NCBI RefSeq assembly: GCF_900458815.1
Contig: NZ_UHDZ01000001.1
Coordinates: forward strand, 1,488,001 to 1,552,000
Source of the DNA: Staphylococcus saccharolyticus
Lineage (GTDB): Bacteria > Bacillota > Bacilli > Staphylococcales > Staphylococcaceae
DNA: 64,000 bases
Direction of reading: 5' to 3'
Shown here: piece by piece, positions 8,632 through 19,278 of the stretch
Layout: each line of letters starts with the position of its first letter
Position numbering within the stretch: position 1 is the first letter of the stretch
Notes under the pieces: model-generated
What the model saw: the letters and a program-made list of their open reading frames with translations, nothing else
What the model was told of the DNA's origin: nothing
Database searches by the model: none
Made by a program: the position numbers and the translations under genes

Positions 8632-9342
8632 TTAATTTTTAGTGATAGTAAATTTCACAAGACTGCTTTTAATGTAATTTAAAGAATAAAGGATAGGTTG
8701 ATTTTTTTCATCATAATGTACGACCTTTAATAACATGAGTCCTTCATGTGGTGAAGCACTTAATACTTCAGAAATATGAGGTTCATAACTAATAGCTTCT
8801 AAATCCATTTCAGCATGAGTAACTTCGTGTCCCGTTGATTTTTTTATAGCTTCTAACATTGAGCCATTACTTTGTTGATAATCACTACAAGTTAAATATT
8901 GCTTGGCTATTTTATCTAAGCAAAAAACAACTGGCTTATGATTAGCTGTTCGAAGTCTTTCAATAATCGTTATAGGTTGCTTATCCTCGATATCTAAGTG
9001 TTCAACATCTAAAATTGTTGCAGGCTGTTCATCAAAATTCAAATATTCTATACCTGCTTTATACCCTGCTTCTTCAATAATAGTACTGATACTTATAATT
9101 TTATCTAAAGGATAATAGAAAGGGGGCTTTGTTTTAACACTTGTCCCCTCTTCAAAATTATCAGTAACAATTTGCTCCGTAATCAATTCATCAATACCGT
9201 CATAGACATCGTCAGTTTTGACATTCAATGCACGTGCGATTGATAAATTACTCGGTAATTTACTGCCATTTTCCAATTCCCCATTCCTAATTAACTTAAG
9301 AATGTATTGTTTAACTCTATAAATCGCATTCATTTCCGACAT
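8632..9342 (-). CDS. GntR family regulator with UTRA-type C-terminus (YmfC-like)
   Basis: A 236-residue regulator. The N-terminal winged helix (about residues 3-70: NGSKLPSNLSIARAL and following) is of GntR type. The C-terminal domain (about 80-232) fits the UTRA effector-binding fold of the HutC subfamily. The ATG start has GAGGTG five bases upstream and follows the ftsK stop by two bases. It then leads into the two M16 genes, so it probably travels on the ftsK transcript. Ligand and target are unknown; control of the adjacent M16/SDR genes is a simple guess. Confidence 0.85.
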   Translation of the reverse strand: MSEMNAIYRVKQYILKLIRNGELENGSKLPSNLSIARALNVKTDDVYDGIDELITEQIVTDNFEEGTSVKTKPPFYYPLDKIISISTIIEEAGYKAGIEYLNFDEQPATILDVEHLDIEDKQPITIIERLRTANHKPVVFCLDKIAKQYLTCSDYQQSNGSMLEAIKKSTGHEVTHAEMDLEAISYEPHISEVLSASPHEGLMLLKVVHYDEKNQPILYSLNYIKSSLVKFTITKN

Positions 9343-9344
9343 TT

Positions 9345-11744
9345 TTACACCTCATCATTATCTAAATCAACTAGAATTTGTCTAGGTTTATTTGCTTTTT
9401 GAGGACCTATCACTTGATTTCGTTCCAAGTCGTCCATTAATCTTGAAGCTCGATTATATCCAATTCTAAATTGTCTTTGTAATAAAGATGTACTAGCTTT
9501 TTGCTTTTCTATAACAAATAAATAGGCTTCATCATATAAGGAATCTTCACTTTTCATTTCTGATTTATCTACGGGTGCGTCTGGTTCCATTTCTTTTACA
9601 TAGTTGGCTTTTTGTTGATCTACAACGTAATTAACAACGTCTTGTACTTCTTGATCACTTAAAAAGGCGCCTTGAATACGTGTTTGAGTTGATTCTCCAT
9701 TTCCAACGTACAACATATCACCTTTTCCAAGTAACTTCTCAGCACCGCCAGAACCAATAATTGTTCTTGAGTCTGTTTGTGAACTTACAGCAAAAGCAAT
9801 TCTTGATGGAATATTATTTTTAATAATCCCAGTTATGACATCTACTGAAGGTCTTTGGGTAGCAATAATGAGATGAATACCTGCCGCCCTGGCCATTTGT
9901 GTAATTCGTTGAATTGCATTTTCCACCTCTTTACCAGCAACCATCATTAAGTCTGCCAATTCATCTACTATAACTACAATATACGGCAATTCAGATTGTT
10001 TTTCTTCAAGTTCTTCATTTTGATTACGAATATACTGATTATAACCTTCAATGTTACGAGTAGATGAATGTTGGAACAAATCATAACGACGTTCCATTTC
10101 AGCCACAATCTTATCTAAAGCTTGTGATGCTTTATGAGGATTTGTAACTACAGGTATAAGTAGATGTGGAATACCGTTATATACATTTAATTCTACCATT
10201 TTAGGGTCAATTAACATAAGTTTAACTTCATGTGGTTTAGCATTTAGCAAAATGCTTGTAATAATACCATTTATACAAACAGATTTACCACTACCTGTTG
10301 AACCAGCTACAAGTAAATGTGGCATTTCATTCAGTTGAATTGATATTGGATCCCCTGAAATATCCCTACCTAATCCCACTTCTAATTTATGTTTTGAAGG
10401 GAATTTCTCATCTAATACTTCTTTAAGAGATACTAATGAAATTTTATCATTTGGGACTTCAATACCAACTGCAGAACGTCCAGGTATAGGTGCTTCAATA
10501 CGCACGTCTTTTGCCGCTAAAGCAAGTGCAATGTCATTATGTAAATTAACTATTTTACTTACTTTTACACCTTGATCAGGTTGAATTTCATATTGAGTCA
10601 CAGCTGGTCCAATTTTAATTTGTGTTACCTTTGCATTAACACCAAAATTTTTCATTGTTGATTCTAAAACTTTTCCTTTTCTTTGAACTTCTGATTTAGA
10701 CGTCGATTGTTGTTTTGCAGGTTGCTTTAATAGAGATAATGGTGGAACTACGTATTCAACACTTGCTACTTCACCAGCTTCAGAAATTGAACTTTCGGCA
10801 GTATTATTATCTGTTTGGTCTACTTCATTAGATGACGAGATTGATTGCTTTCTTTCTAAAAGATTACTTTGTGTACTGGATGATACTTGTTCATTTTGTC
10901 GACCTTGGTCAAACACACGTTTTTGTAAAGTACTTTTATCCTTGTCTTCTTGTTCGCTATGACCATAAATAGGAATATCAGTAGTTGACGTAATTTTTGG
11001 TAAATCACTGACATCTTTAATTTCTTCACTATCTTGTTCTTTCGCTTGTTTCTTCTGTCCAGCTTTCTTAGCTTTTAATTGAGCTTTTTCTTCTTTTTTA
11101 ACTTTGCTTCTTTCTCTTTTTTCTTTAAAGGATTCTGAAGCATTTTCACTAGAAGATTTCATACTTTCAAATAAAAGCTTAGTTACGTCTCTATGTCTTA
11201 AATTCATTAAAAGTATTACACTTGATGCTAATAGTAAAACGGTAATAATGACGACACCAACAATAGACACAAGCGGAATAAATAGTTTAAGTAAATAGAA
11301 CCCGATTAATCCTCCCCCGAAATTAGGAAAATGTGTATGTTCATAAGATTTGTACACATAGGATAATACAGGCTCTCTTTCTGAAGATATTCCTTTTGTA
11401 AAATGATAATAAAGTTGTGTGATAAATAATAATGATAATTGTAAAATGATTGCACCAACGCTGCGACGCGTTCTAGGTATTTTTTTAGAATATGTTATAA
11501 AAATAGCAGCTATAAGAACTAAAATATATGTTAAAAATCTACTCATTCCAAAAATATAGTTAAAAAAGCTATCAATCATTCTACCAATGATGCCTAATTG
11601 AAATGCACCTAATATGATTAGTATGACAGTGACAATAGCGAATAAATAGCGTAAAGGCGTATCATTTTGTTTTTTTCTTTTAGAATTTTTACGGGCAGAA
11701 TGAGTTTTTTTCCTAGCCGTTGTTTTTTTCTTTGCTTGTGGCAA
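9345..11744 (-). CDS. ftsK: DNA translocase FtsK/SpoIIIE
   Basis: FtsK/SpoIIIE pumps DNA across the closing division septum and helps resolve chromosome dimers together with XerC/XerD. The 799-residue protein has a basic N-terminus, about four membrane segments (roughly residues 32-180), a low-complexity charged linker (about 200-340), and a RecA-like motor with Walker A GSTGSGKS at 481-488. A C-terminal gamma winged-helix domain of the KOPS/SRS-reading type follows (about 735-795). The start is TTG (11742-11744) with AAGGTG eight bases upstream. It heads the unit ftsK-gntR-ymfF-ymfH-ymfI. A long inverted repeat separates it from rnjB. Confidence 0.95.
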   Translation of the reverse strand: MPQAKKKTTARKKTHSARKNSKRKKQNDTPLRYLFAIVTVILIILGAFQLGIIGRMIDSFFNYIFGMSRFLTYILVLIAAIFITYSKKIPRTRRSVGAIILQLSLLFITQLYYHFTKGISSEREPVLSYVYKSYEHTHFPNFGGGLIGFYLLKLFIPLVSIVGVVIITVLLLASSVILLMNLRHRDVTKLLFESMKSSSENASESFKEKRERSKVKKEEKAQLKAKKAGQKKQAKEQDSEEIKDVSDLPKITSTTDIPIYGHSEQEDKDKSTLQKRVFDQGRQNEQVSSSTQSNLLERKQSISSSNEVDQTDNNTAESSISEAGEVASVEYVVPPLSLLKQPAKQQSTSKSEVQRKGKVLESTMKNFGVNAKVTQIKIGPAVTQYEIQPDQGVKVSKIVNLHNDIALALAAKDVRIEAPIPGRSAVGIEVPNDKISLVSLKEVLDEKFPSKHKLEVGLGRDISGDPISIQLNEMPHLLVAGSTGSGKSVCINGIITSILLNAKPHEVKLMLIDPKMVELNVYNGIPHLLIPVVTNPHKASQALDKIVAEMERRYDLFQHSSTRNIEGYNQYIRNQNEELEEKQSELPYIVVIVDELADLMMVAGKEVENAIQRITQMARAAGIHLIIATQRPSVDVITGIIKNNIPSRIAFAVSSQTDSRTIIGSGGAEKLLGKGDMLYVGNGESTQTRIQGAFLSDQEVQDVVNYVVDQQKANYVKEMEPDAPVDKSEMKSEDSLYDEAYLFVIEKQKASTSLLQRQFRIGYNRASRLMDDLERNQVIGPQKANKPRQILVDLDNDEV

Positions 11745-11838
11745 GATTTTACACCTTCTTCTTTAATCTTTCACAGTTACTTAATTAAGGTTCATTGATA
11801 ACCATTCGATATGTATTTCATCAATTTAAAATAAGATG

Positions 11839-11995
11839 AAAGAGGTAAGGACAATTAAAGTCATTTAGTTTAACTTAATCACTCACTATAAATCCATTGC
11901 TAGACTATTTTATGAACTGATTCAAGATAACCTATCTGTAAAATACAATCATTTAAAATGCATGAGTTGTATTACTCAATTGTCCCAACCTCTTT
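11839..11995 (-). repeat. Long-armed inverted repeat between rnjB and ftsK
   Basis: Two 18-base arms (11839-11856 and 11978-11995) match each other's complement at 16 of 18 positions and enclose 121 bases. Read on the minus strand the right arm is AAAGAGGTTGGGACAATT, which resembles the GAGG/GGGACA repeats common between staphylococcal genes. Smaller pairings are visible inside, such as TGAGT/ACTCA at 11963-11978. The whole 270-base gap (11745-12014) holds no gene. It probably folds as the 3' untranslated structure of rnjB and may serve as its terminator, although the T-run is weak. Confidence 0.6.
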
Positions 11996-12014
11996 AAATT
12001 ATATTTTATTTAGA

Positions 12015-13688
12015 TTATATCTCAGATATAACTGGAATAATCATTGGACGGCGTTTCGTACTTTCGAATAATAATTTACTAATTTGATCTCTCATATTTT
12101 GTTTAATTTCAGACCACTCAATACGTTTTTCTTGTAGACCTTCTTCTACAATTTTACGCACTTTTTCTTCAGCTTCGTTTAAGAGTTCTTCGCTTTCCCT
12201 AACATAAACAAAACCTCTAGATTGTATTTCTGGACCTGCAGCAATACGCCTTTTTTTAGGATCTAACGTCACAACTGCTATAAATATTCCGTCCTCAGCT
12301 AGTAAATGACGATCTCTTAAAACAATATTGCCGACATCTCCGACACCGATACCATCGATAAGTACATTGCCAGAGTTTACCTTTTCATTTAAAACCATCT
12401 CTTTACCGTTGTAATTAATAACGTCGCCTTTTTCAACTAAGAATATTTTTTCGGGTGCAACGCCTGTTTCAGCAGCTAATTTTGCATGAGTAATTTGCAT
12501 TTTAAATTCACCTTGAACTGGAATGAAATATTCAGGTTTCATTATATTTAACATCATCTTCAGTTCTTCCATACACCCATGACTCGATGCATGGATCTTT
12601 TTATTATTAGGTATGATGTGAGCGCCCGCACGAACTAATTCGTTTAAAGTATTAGCTATAATAACTTCCATATTTGCCGAAGCAGTGATTGCTAGAAAAA
12701 CAGAATCGCCTTCTTCAATATTCATTATTTTATGTTTTTTCTGAGCCATTTGGTTAAGCGCTTCAACTGGTTCTCCTTGCATACCAGTAGCAATTATAAT
12801 AACTTCATTTTTTGGATAATTCTCAACCTCGTTAATTGGAATAAGTAAATCTTTAGGTATATCAAAATATCCCATTTTACGAGCAATGTTAAATGAACTT
12901 TCTAGTGAACGACCTAAAAATGATACTTTACGGTTAAGCTGACTCGCAATATTTAACACCTGTTGAATTCGCACAAAATTTGAAGCATAACAAGAAACAA
13001 TAAGTCTCCCTTTAACTTTAGCGAATGCATCATACATATGATGTTCAATGATGTTCTCTGGAGTATTATATCCAGGCTTTTCAGCTTCAGTTGAATCACT
13101 GATTAAAGCAAATACACCTTCATCTCCAATTTCAGCCATTCGTTTTAAATCTGGAGCATAGTGTCCATGTAAACTTTGGTCGAATTTAAATTCTCCAGTA
13201 TATACGATTGAACCATATGAAGTATGAATGCACACACCTAAACTATCTGGAATACTGTGTGTCGTATTAAAGAAACTTACATTCACATTTTTAAATCTCA
13301 TAATTGAGTCATGAGTTACAGTGTAATAACGAATTTTCTTTTTAATGTTACGGGCCTTCATACCTTCTTTTATCAGCGCGATAGTTAATTTAGAACCGTA
13401 TACTGGTGCATCGAGTTGTTCTAATACATAGCTTACTGCTCCAATCGCATGTTCGTGGCCGTGTGTTAAAAATATACCTTTTAATTTATTTTTACTCTCA
13501 ATGACATATTGAATATCTGGAATGACAATGTCCACTCCGAGCATTTCGTCTTCAGGGAACATTAATCCCGCATCTAACATAAACATTTCATCGTCTACTT
13601 CAACGATGTACATATTTTTAGCGATTTCGCCCACACCACCTAATGGTACGATGCGAATATCTTTATTTTTTTTCTTTATTAAACTCAA
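12015..13688 (-). CDS. rnjB: Ribonuclease J2
   Basis: RNase J2 is the partner of RNase J1 in the 5' exonuclease/endonuclease complex for rRNA maturation and mRNA decay. The metallo-beta-lactamase and beta-CASP domains are complete. However, the metal motif reads THGHEHA (residues 75-81) where active J1 enzymes have HxHxDH: the Asp is His and the last His is Ala. Low intrinsic activity and a mainly structural role are expected, as reported for staphylococcal J2. The start is TTG at 13686-13688 behind TAGGAGG, giving 557 residues, the usual length. An ATG 33 bases upstream lacks a ribosome binding site. It has its own promoter. Confidence 0.95.
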   Translation of the reverse strand: MSLIKKKNKDIRIVPLGGVGEIAKNMYIVEVDDEMFMLDAGLMFPEDEMLGVDIVIPDIQYVIESKNKLKGIFLTHGHEHAIGAVSYVLEQLDAPVYGSKLTIALIKEGMKARNIKKKIRYYTVTHDSIMRFKNVNVSFFNTTHSIPDSLGVCIHTSYGSIVYTGEFKFDQSLHGHYAPDLKRMAEIGDEGVFALISDSTEAEKPGYNTPENIIEHHMYDAFAKVKGRLIVSCYASNFVRIQQVLNIASQLNRKVSFLGRSLESSFNIARKMGYFDIPKDLLIPINEVENYPKNEVIIIATGMQGEPVEALNQMAQKKHKIMNIEEGDSVFLAITASANMEVIIANTLNELVRAGAHIIPNNKKIHASSHGCMEELKMMLNIMKPEYFIPVQGEFKMQITHAKLAAETGVAPEKIFLVEKGDVINYNGKEMVLNEKVNSGNVLIDGIGVGDVGNIVLRDRHLLAEDGIFIAVVTLDPKKRRIAAGPEIQSRGFVYVRESEELLNEAEEKVRKIVEEGLQEKRIEWSEIKQNMRDQISKLLFESTKRRPMIIPVISEI

Positions 13689-13738
13689 AATGTTACCTCC
13701 TATTAATAGTGACCCGTCCATATATAAACTTCCTATTT

Positions 13739-13767
13739 ATTATAAGTTAAAAAAGTCTTGATGTACA
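13739..13767 (-). promoter_or_regulatory. Promoter of rnjB
   Basis: Minus strand -35 TGTACA (13762-13767), 17-base spacer, -10 TATAAT (13739-13744), about 45 bases before the TTG start. It lies after the pnp terminator. Confidence 0.65.
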
Positions 13768-13872
13768 CTATTAATGCACTGTTTAACCCTTGGAACATTT
13801 ACATTTTAAAATGAATGTCGATATTGTTACTATATGAAATTGACAGGAAAGTGTGTTTATTTATTCCAAAAT

Positions 13873-13904
13873 AAAAAATTGAGTATTCAATAAAGAATAC
13901 TCAA
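13873..13904 (-). terminator. Terminator after pnp
   Basis: A perfect 10-base-pair stem (TTGAGTATTC and its complement, loop of six) is followed on the minus strand by a run of six T residues. Confidence 0.92.
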
Positions 13905-13919
13905 CCTTAAAACAGATTT

Positions 13920-16019
13920 TTAATCGTTTAATAATACTTTATGTGAAGCATTTACGCGATCTTGTTTATCAATTTCAGTAATTTTAACTTCAATTGTATC
14001 GCCAATATTTAATACATCTTCAACTTTATTGATTCTATCTTTAGAAATTTGAGAAATATGCAGTAAAGCATCTTTACCAGGGAACAATTCAACGAAAGCT
14101 CCGTATTTTTCGATACGTTTCACTTTAGCATCATAAATTTGTCCTACTTCCGCTTCACGTGTAATATCTTCAATAATTTCTTTTGCACGGTCAATCATTG
14201 TTTGATCAACTGCACCAATAAAGATAGTACCATCTTGTTCGATATCTAATTTAACACCTGTCTCATCTATAATTTCATTAATTTTTTTACCACCAGGTCC
14301 AATCACGTCTCTAATTTTATCTGATTTAATATGCATCGTTACTACTTTAGGTGCATAAGCACTCAATTCTTCGCGAGGTTGATCAATTGTTTGAAGCATA
14401 TGATCCATGATAGCTAAACGCCCTAGACGAGCTTGTTCTAATGCCTCCTCAATTACTTCACGTGTAAGACCATCAATTTTAATGTCCATCTGGATTGCAG
14501 TAATACCGTCTTTAGTTCCAGCTACTTTAAAGTCCATATCACCTAAAGCATCTTCCATACCTTGAATATCAGTTAAAATAGTATAACTATCATCACGTGT
14601 AACAAGTCCCATTGCAATTCCGGCAACTGGAGCTTTAATTGGAACACCTGCATCCATTAAAGCTAATGTAGAACCACAAATTGAAGCTTGTGAAGATGAT
14701 CCATTAGATTCAAGCACTTCACTTACAATACGGATAGTATAAGGAAACTCTGAAGTGTCAGGAATAGTATAACGTAACGCTCTTTCGCCTAGTGCACCAT
14801 GACCTATTTCTCGACGTCCTGGAGCACGAACTGGTCCAGTTTCTCCTACTGAGAAGTTAGGGAAGTTATAATGATGCATAAAACGTTTTTCAATTTCAGG
14901 TCCTAGACCATCAATTAATTGATAATCTCCAAGCGCTCCAAGGGTTAAAACTGATAAAGCTTGCGTTTGACCACGTGTAAATAATCCCGATCCGTGTGCT
15001 CTTGGTAATAATCCTACTTCAGAATCAAGCGGACGTATTTCGTCAACCTTCCGTCCATCTGGGCGTATCTTTTCATCTGCAATCAAACGTCTTACTTCTT
15101 CTTTAACTAGCTCATTTAAAATTGCATATACTTCATTAATGAGTGCTTCATTTTCAGGATCTTCATCATCAATAAAGTGAGCAACAACCTCTTCTTTAAG
15201 TGCATCTAATTTGTCATCGCGTTGTTGTTTATCAAAAGTTAAAACGGTTTCTTTTAATCCTTTTTCTTCAACTAGAACTTTTACCTTTTCAATCAACGCT
15301 TCATCTCGTTTAACAGGAATAAATTCTTGTTTCTCTGGTTGAATGTAATCAATAATTTCTTGTTGAAATGCAACTAACCGTTTAATTTCTTCATGTCCAA
15401 AGAAGATTGCCTCAATCATTTCACTTTCAGTAATTTCACTAGCTCCTGCTTCTACCATATTAACTGCATCTTTATGTCCAGCAACTTCTAAGTCTAATCT
15501 AGATAATTCTTTGTCTTCTACTGATGGGTTAATGACATATTCTCCGTTGATATAACCAACGTTAACTCCTGCGATGGGGCCATGGAAAGGTATATCTGAG
15601 ACACTTAATGCCATTGAAGAACCAATCATAGCAACTATTTCAGGTGAACAATCTGGATCAGCGCTTAAAACGATATTCATAATTTGAACATCATGTCTAT
15701 ACCCTTTAGGGAAAAGTGGGCGTATTGGTCTATCTATTAAACGAGCAGTTAATGTTGCTTCATCACCAGGACGTCCTTCTCTTTTTTTGAAACCGCCTGG
15801 GATTTTACCAGCCGCATACATTTTTTCTTCATAGTTTACTGTTAATGGGAAAAAGTCACCATCTCTAGGTTCTTTTGAAGCAGTAGCTGTTGATAATACT
15901 ACTGTATCTCCATAACGAACTAAAACAGCACCATTAGCCTGTTTTGCTAATTGTCCTGTCTCAATTGTTAACGAACGCCCAGCCCATTCAGTTTTGAAAA
16001 CTTTCTTCTCTTGAGACAT
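13920..16019 (-). CDS. pnp: Polynucleotide phosphorylase
   Basis: PNPase degrades RNA 3' to 5' by phosphorolysis and can add tails in reverse. The 699-residue protein has two RNase PH-like halves; the second holds the [20 protein letters not shown] core and the metal-binding DILGxED-equivalent region around [22 protein letters not shown] domain (GPGGKKI near residue 565) and an S1 domain (about 622-693) follow. The ATG start has GAGAGGAG upstream. It lies between rpsO and rnjB, each pair separated by a terminator. The J2 and PNPase genes side by side put two RNA decay enzymes together. Confidence 0.97.
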   Translation of the reverse strand: MSQEKKVFKTEWAGRSLTIETGQLAKQANGAVLVRYGDTVVLSTATASKEPRDGDFFPLTVNYEEKMYAAGKIPGGFKKREGRPGDEATLTARLIDRPIRPLFPKGYRHDVQIMNIVLSADPDCSPEIVAMIGSSMALSVSDIPFHGPIAGVNVGYINGEYVINPSVEDKELSRLDLEVAGHKDAVNMVEAGASEITESEMIEAIFFGHEEIKRLVAFQQEIIDYIQPEKQEFIPVKRDEALIEKVKVLVEEKGLKETVLTFDKQQRDDKLDALKEEVVAHFIDDEDPENEALINEVYAILNELVKEEVRRLIADEKIRPDGRKVDEIRPLDSEVGLLPRAHGSGLFTRGQTQALSVLTLGALGDYQLIDGLGPEIEKRFMHHYNFPNFSVGETGPVRAPGRREIGHGALGERALRYTIPDTSEFPYTIRIVSEVLESNGSSSQASICGSTLALMDAGVPIKAPVAGIAMGLVTRDDSYTILTDIQGMEDALGDMDFKVAGTKDGITAIQMDIKIDGLTREVIEEALEQARLGRLAIMDHMLQTIDQPREELSAYAPKVVTMHIKSDKIRDVIGPGGKKINEIIDETGVKLDIEQDGTIFIGAVDQTMIDRAKEIIEDITREAEVGQIYDAKVKRIEKYGAFVELFPGKDALLHISQISKDRINKVEDVLNIGDTIEVKITEIDKQDRVNASHKVLLND

Positions 16020-16101
16020 TATGAATCTCCTCTCTTCATTCTGTTATTAACATCATATCATTTATTCACATATTTTTATATTTTTTATTATGTATCTCAA
16101 T

Positions 16102-16136
16102 AAAAAAGGAAAGTACCATTCAACTGGTGCTTTCCT
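16102..16136 (-). terminator. Terminator after rpsO
   Basis: Arms AGGAAAGCACCA and TGGTACTTTCCT pair with one mismatch around a GTTGAA loop, followed on the minus strand by TTTTTT. It separates rpsO from pnp, which are co-transcribed in many other bacteria. Confidence 0.88.
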
Positions 16137-16151
16137 AATTCTATATTAAGA

Positions 16152-16421
16152 TTAACGACGGATACCTAATGATTTAATTAATTCACGGTAACGTTGAATA
16201 TCTTTACTACGTAAGTAGTTTAATAAATGTCTACGACGACCTACCATTTTTAATAATCCACGACGAGAATGGTGATCTTTTTTGTGTTCACGTAAATGCT
16301 CATTTAATGCAGCGATTTCTGCAGTTAAAACAGCAATTTGTACTTCTGGTGAACCAGTATCTGTTTCGTGTACACGGTATTCTTTGATTAATTCATCTTT
16401 ACGTTCTTGTGAAATTGCCAT
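16152..16421 (-). CDS. rpsO: 30S ribosomal protein S15
   Basis: S15 binds the central domain of 16S rRNA early in 30S assembly. The 89-residue protein carries the family core [11 protein letters not shown] and [18 protein letters not shown]. The start is ATG at 16419-16421, 8 bases after AAGGAGG. A TTG two codons upstream is in frame but badly spaced and is rejected. The leader between ribF and rpsO can form two overlapping hairpins, which suggests feedback control by S15. Confidence 0.98.
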   Translation of the reverse strand: MAISQERKDELIKEYRVHETDTGSPEVQIAVLTAEIAALNEHLREHKKDHHSRRGLLKMVGRRRHLLNYLRSKDIQRYRELIKSLGIRR

Positions 16422-16447
16422 ATTCAATTTCCTCCTTAAATAATAGT

Positions 16448-16491
16448 TAACTCCTTAATCTGAGTTAGGCGTCGGAGATTCGACCTACTAA
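16448..16491 (-). promoter_or_regulatory. Candidate S15 autoregulatory leader of rpsO
   Basis: Two stems share bases. One pairs TAACTC with GAGTTA (16448-16453 and 16462-16467) close to the ribosome binding site. The other is built on GTCG/CGAC (16471-16484), extended by TTAG/CTAA (16465-16468 and 16488-16491). The shared bases 16465-16467 make the extended forms mutually exclusive. S15 represses its own mRNA through varied leader structures in several phyla. This specific structure is my reading of the sequence only. Confidence 0.4.
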
Positions 16492-16548
16492 GAAAAAGGT
16501 ATAAAAGAATATCAGAAGTTAAAGATGCATATCTTTTCTTCCTCAACT

Positions 16549-17520
16549 TTAAACATTATATGATATATCATCACCAAAATCAATAGATAATAAGTGCCTA
16601 GCCCTAGATTTATCTTCATTCATTTGCTTAACTAAAGGATCAATCCCATCAAATTTAACTTCTGGTCTAAGAAAATGGTGCCAATAGACAGTGACACGTT
16701 CACCATAAATATTTTCATCAAAGTCAAAAATGTTTACTTCAATAACCACTTCTGCTTTAGATGAATCATGAAAAGTTGGCTTGACACCCACATTTGCAAC
16801 ACAACGATGTAGCTTACTTTCAGGTCCAATTTCCATGCTTACTGCGTAGACACCTTTTTTTGGTAACACATAATCATCGCTTGGTTGAACATTTGCTGTA
16901 GGAAAACCAATTGTTCTACCACGTTTTTCGCCTTGAACTACTGTACCTTTAATTCGATAAAGGTAACCAAGTTCATCATTAGCCTTTTGTAATCGACCTT
17001 CTGTTAAAGCCTCTCTTATAGCAGTTGTAGAAATCTTTTCAGAATCCATCTCTTGTTTACCTACAATCGTTGTATTAAACTCTTTAAATTCTTGAAGTAC
17101 AGTCATATTACCTTTTCCAAATTTGCCAAAAGTAAAATCAAAACCTACTATAACTTCTTTTACATGATTATCGATGATATATTCTTGGATAAATTCTTCT
17201 GAAGTTACACTTGCAAATCGCGATGAGAAGTTAATCACAATGCAATAATCCACACCATGTTGTGCTAACATCTCTAATTTATCTGAAAGTGGAGTTAAAT
17301 AAGTCGTACGTTTGCGTTCTGGATTCAAAACCACTGAAGGATGCGGATCGAAAGTCATCACTGCTTGCTTTAAGTGACGCTCTTTTGCTTTTTTATCTAA
17401 TGTTTCAAAAACTTTATCGTGTCCTTTATGCATTCCATCAAAGAAACCAAACGCCATCGCTACTTCTTCTTTGATAAATTGATCTTTTAAAATAGGATGG
17501 GTAACTTCAATCACTTTCAT
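16549..17520 (-). CDS. ribF: Bifunctional riboflavin kinase / FAD synthetase
   Basis: RibF phosphorylates riboflavin to FMN and adenylylates FMN to FAD in the cytoplasm. The 323-residue protein has an N-terminal nucleotidyltransferase domain with GFFDGMHKGHD (about residues 25-35) and the later ISTTAIREAL signature. The C-terminal flavokinase domain has GRTIGFPTANV (about 203-213). The ATG start follows AAAGGAG. It lies 15 bases after truB and shares its transcript; truB-ribF-rpsO is a common Firmicute order. Confidence 0.97.
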   Translation of the reverse strand: MKVIEVTHPILKDQFIKEEVAMAFGFFDGMHKGHDKVFETLDKKAKERHLKQAVMTFDPHPSVVLNPERKRTTYLTPLSDKLEMLAQHGVDYCIVINFSSRFASVTSEEFIQEYIIDNHVKEVIVGFDFTFGKFGKGNMTVLQEFKEFNTTIVGKQEMDSEKISTTAIREALTEGRLQKANDELGYLYRIKGTVVQGEKRGRTIGFPTANVQPSDDYVLPKKGVYAVSMEIGPESKLHRCVANVGVKPTFHDSSKAEVVIEVNIFDFDENIYGERVTVYWHHFLRPEVKFDGIDPLVKQMNEDKSRARHLLSIDFGDDISYNV

Positions 17521-17535
17521 AAAACTTTTTCTCCT

Positions 17536-18453
17536 TTAATTAAAGACTTTTTTGGGTTTAATTTCATTAGGTTTATCAGGGTGAACGGCATATATTGCCA
17601 GAGCTTTTTTAGTATTACAATCTATAAAAACAAATTGTTTATCGACTTTCTGAATTAACTCTTGTTTTAAAAACTTTTGTCCATTAAGAATTCTCTTTTT
17701 GAATAATTCGTCTTCTATTTCTATAGCTAATAAACCTTTTAAACCATATTCTATAGGAAACATTTTGTCTTGCAATGAGTCATGCTCATGTAATTCCCTA
17801 ATTTGGTCAAGCGTTAAACTATCTTCTATTCGAAACCCACCTGAAGACATACGTGTTAATAATGACATATGCGCAGGATAGCCTAACTTTAACCCTATAT
17901 CTGTAGCTAATGTCCGTATATATGTACCTTTTCCACATGTTACTTTAATATCGAAATGACATTGATGGTTAGCAAACTTTACTTCTGAAATTCTTTTAAT
18001 ATCTTTAATTTGAACCTGTCTTTTCGGGCGTTCTACAGTTTCATTATTGCGAGCATACTCATATAATTTTTTACCATTAACTTTAACTGAGGAATACATA
18101 GGTGGAATCTGTTCAATAGTTCCTAGAAATTGGAGAAGTACGCTATCTATTTCATTCTCTGTGATATCAGCATTATTTATCAATTTACTTTCTAAAATCT
18201 CTCCTGTTTGATCCTCAGTCGTTGTACTGACTCCCAAGGTAACAGTAGCATTATAAGTTTTACCCATATCCATCACATAATCACTTACTCTAGTAGCATT
18301 GCCAAGGCAAATTGGAAGTACTCCATCAACTTCAGAATCTAAAGTCCCAGTATGCCCAATTTTTTTCATTTTTAAAATTTTTCTCAATTTAAAAACGACA
18401 TCATGACTAGTTAATCCTCGTTCTTTAAAAACAGGCAATATACCGTTATACAT
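17536..18453 (-). CDS. truB: tRNA pseudouridine-55 synthase TruB
   Basis: TruB converts U55 of the tRNA T-loop to pseudouridine. The 305-residue protein has the catalytic motif [15 protein letters not shown] with the nucleophile Asp39, and the downstream [13 protein letters not shown] stretch typical of the family. The ATG start follows AAAAGGTGAG. It has its own candidate extended -10 promoter and is followed closely by ribF. Confidence 0.97.
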   Translation of the reverse strand: MYNGILPVFKERGLTSHDVVFKLRKILKMKKIGHTGTLDSEVDGVLPICLGNATRVSDYVMDMGKTYNATVTLGVSTTTEDQTGEILESKLINNADITENEIDSVLLQFLGTIEQIPPMYSSVKVNGKKLYEYARNNETVERPKRQVQIKDIKRISEVKFANHQCHFDIKVTCGKGTYIRTLATDIGLKLGYPAHMSLLTRMSSGGFRIEDSLTLDQIRELHEHDSLQDKMFPIEYGLKGLLAIEIEDELFKKRILNGQKFLKQELIQKVDKQFVFIDCNTKKALAIYAVHPDKPNEIKPKKVFN

Positions 18454-18493
18454 TTTGTCTCACCTTTTATTTAATGTTGCTTTAGTTTTAACT

Positions 18494-18502
18494 ATTATAA
18501 CA
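18494..18502 (-). promoter_or_regulatory. Candidate extended -10 promoter of truB-ribF
   Basis: Minus strand TGT followed by TATAAT (18494-18499). No good -35 hexamer stands 17 bases upstream, so the TGn extension may compensate. It sits after the rbfA terminator. Confidence 0.45.
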
Positions 18503-18535
18503 TGTTATTTTATAACATTTGAGACTATTTAAACA

Positions 18536-18587
18536 TAAAAATAGTAGGTAGTTCCTTATTCTATAGCCAATACGTGTCACTACCTAC
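18536..18587 (-). terminator. Terminator after rbfA
   Basis: A perfect 9-base-pair stem (GTAGGTAGT with ACTACCTAC) encloses a 26-base loop and is followed on the minus strand by a T-rich stretch. Confidence 0.7.
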
Positions 18588-18597
18588 ATTTGAAATG

Positions 18598-18948
18598 TTA
18601 TTTATCTTTTTTGTGTAAATCTTGTAGCATACGTTCAATCTTATTACCATATTCTATAGATTCATCATATTCAAATGTTAAATCTGGAATGATTCTTAGA
18701 CGCATACGAGATCCTAATTCTGACTTAATAAAGCCAGTAGCTTTCTCTAGAGCTTTAAAAGTATTTTCAACTTCCTTATCACTTCCTAAAACAGTTAGGA
18801 AAATTTTTGCATGAGATAAATCATTTGTTAATTCAACATCAGTAATTGTTAAAAATCCCACTCTAGGATCTTTAACTTTATTGTTAACGATGTCCATGAT
18901 TTCTTGTTTCATTTGTTCGCCAACACGTTCTGCTCTCATGTTATTCAT
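18598..18948 (-). CDS. rbfA: Ribosome-binding factor A
   Basis: RbfA binds the maturing 30S subunit and assists 5' processing of 16S rRNA. The 116-residue single KH-like domain includes [20 protein letters not shown]. The start is ATG at 18946-18948, six bases after GAGGTG. A GTG three codons upstream lies inside that ribosome binding site and is rejected. It follows infB, as in the classic nusA-infB-rbfA order, but with a 330-base structured gap. Confidence 0.96.
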   Translation of the reverse strand: MNNMRAERVGEQMKQEIMDIVNNKVKDPRVGFLTITDVELTNDLSHAKIFLTVLGSDKEVENTFKALEKATGFIKSELGSRMRLRIIPDLTFEYDESIEYGNKIERMLQDLHKKDK

Positions 18949-19092
18949 CAAATTCACCTCACTTGTTTATCAGTATTATAAAATTTTATCGTAATTATCA
19001 TTCATAATATTAATAGTGTGTTTACATCAATGTGTACTACTCAATATTCTATTAAATCTATAACTGCTTATCAATTAACACAAGTAAAAGAA

Positions 19093-19257
19093 GAGGCAGA
19101 AACATTTTTATAAGCTTGCAGACAACAATCTATGACAAATAACATAGTTACATAAATGTTAAGAAATCATGAGAAATTTGACCACATAATAAACTCTAAT
19201 AAAAGTCATAACATGACATCAATCCTCTATAGAGTTTTAAACTTTGTGTCTCGCCTC
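19093..19257 (-). repeat. Long inverted repeat in the infB-rbfA gap
   Basis: GAGGC (19093-19097) and GCCTC (19253-19257) and the bases just inside them (AGAxACA type) can pair, enclosing about 140 bases. On the minus strand the distal arm ends in GCCTCTTCTTTT. The surrounding gap (18949-19278, 330 bases) has no gene that I can support. The element may be the 3' structure of the nusA-infB transcript. It resembles the larger repeat after rnjB in having GAGG/CCTC ends. Confidence 0.45.
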
Positions 19258-19278
19258 ATTGCTATTAAAAGTATACTA

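Noticed and set aside
16549..18453. FMN riboswitch upstream of ribF
   Set aside because: ribF follows truB by only 15 bases, and no RFN-like conserved structure is present upstream of truB.
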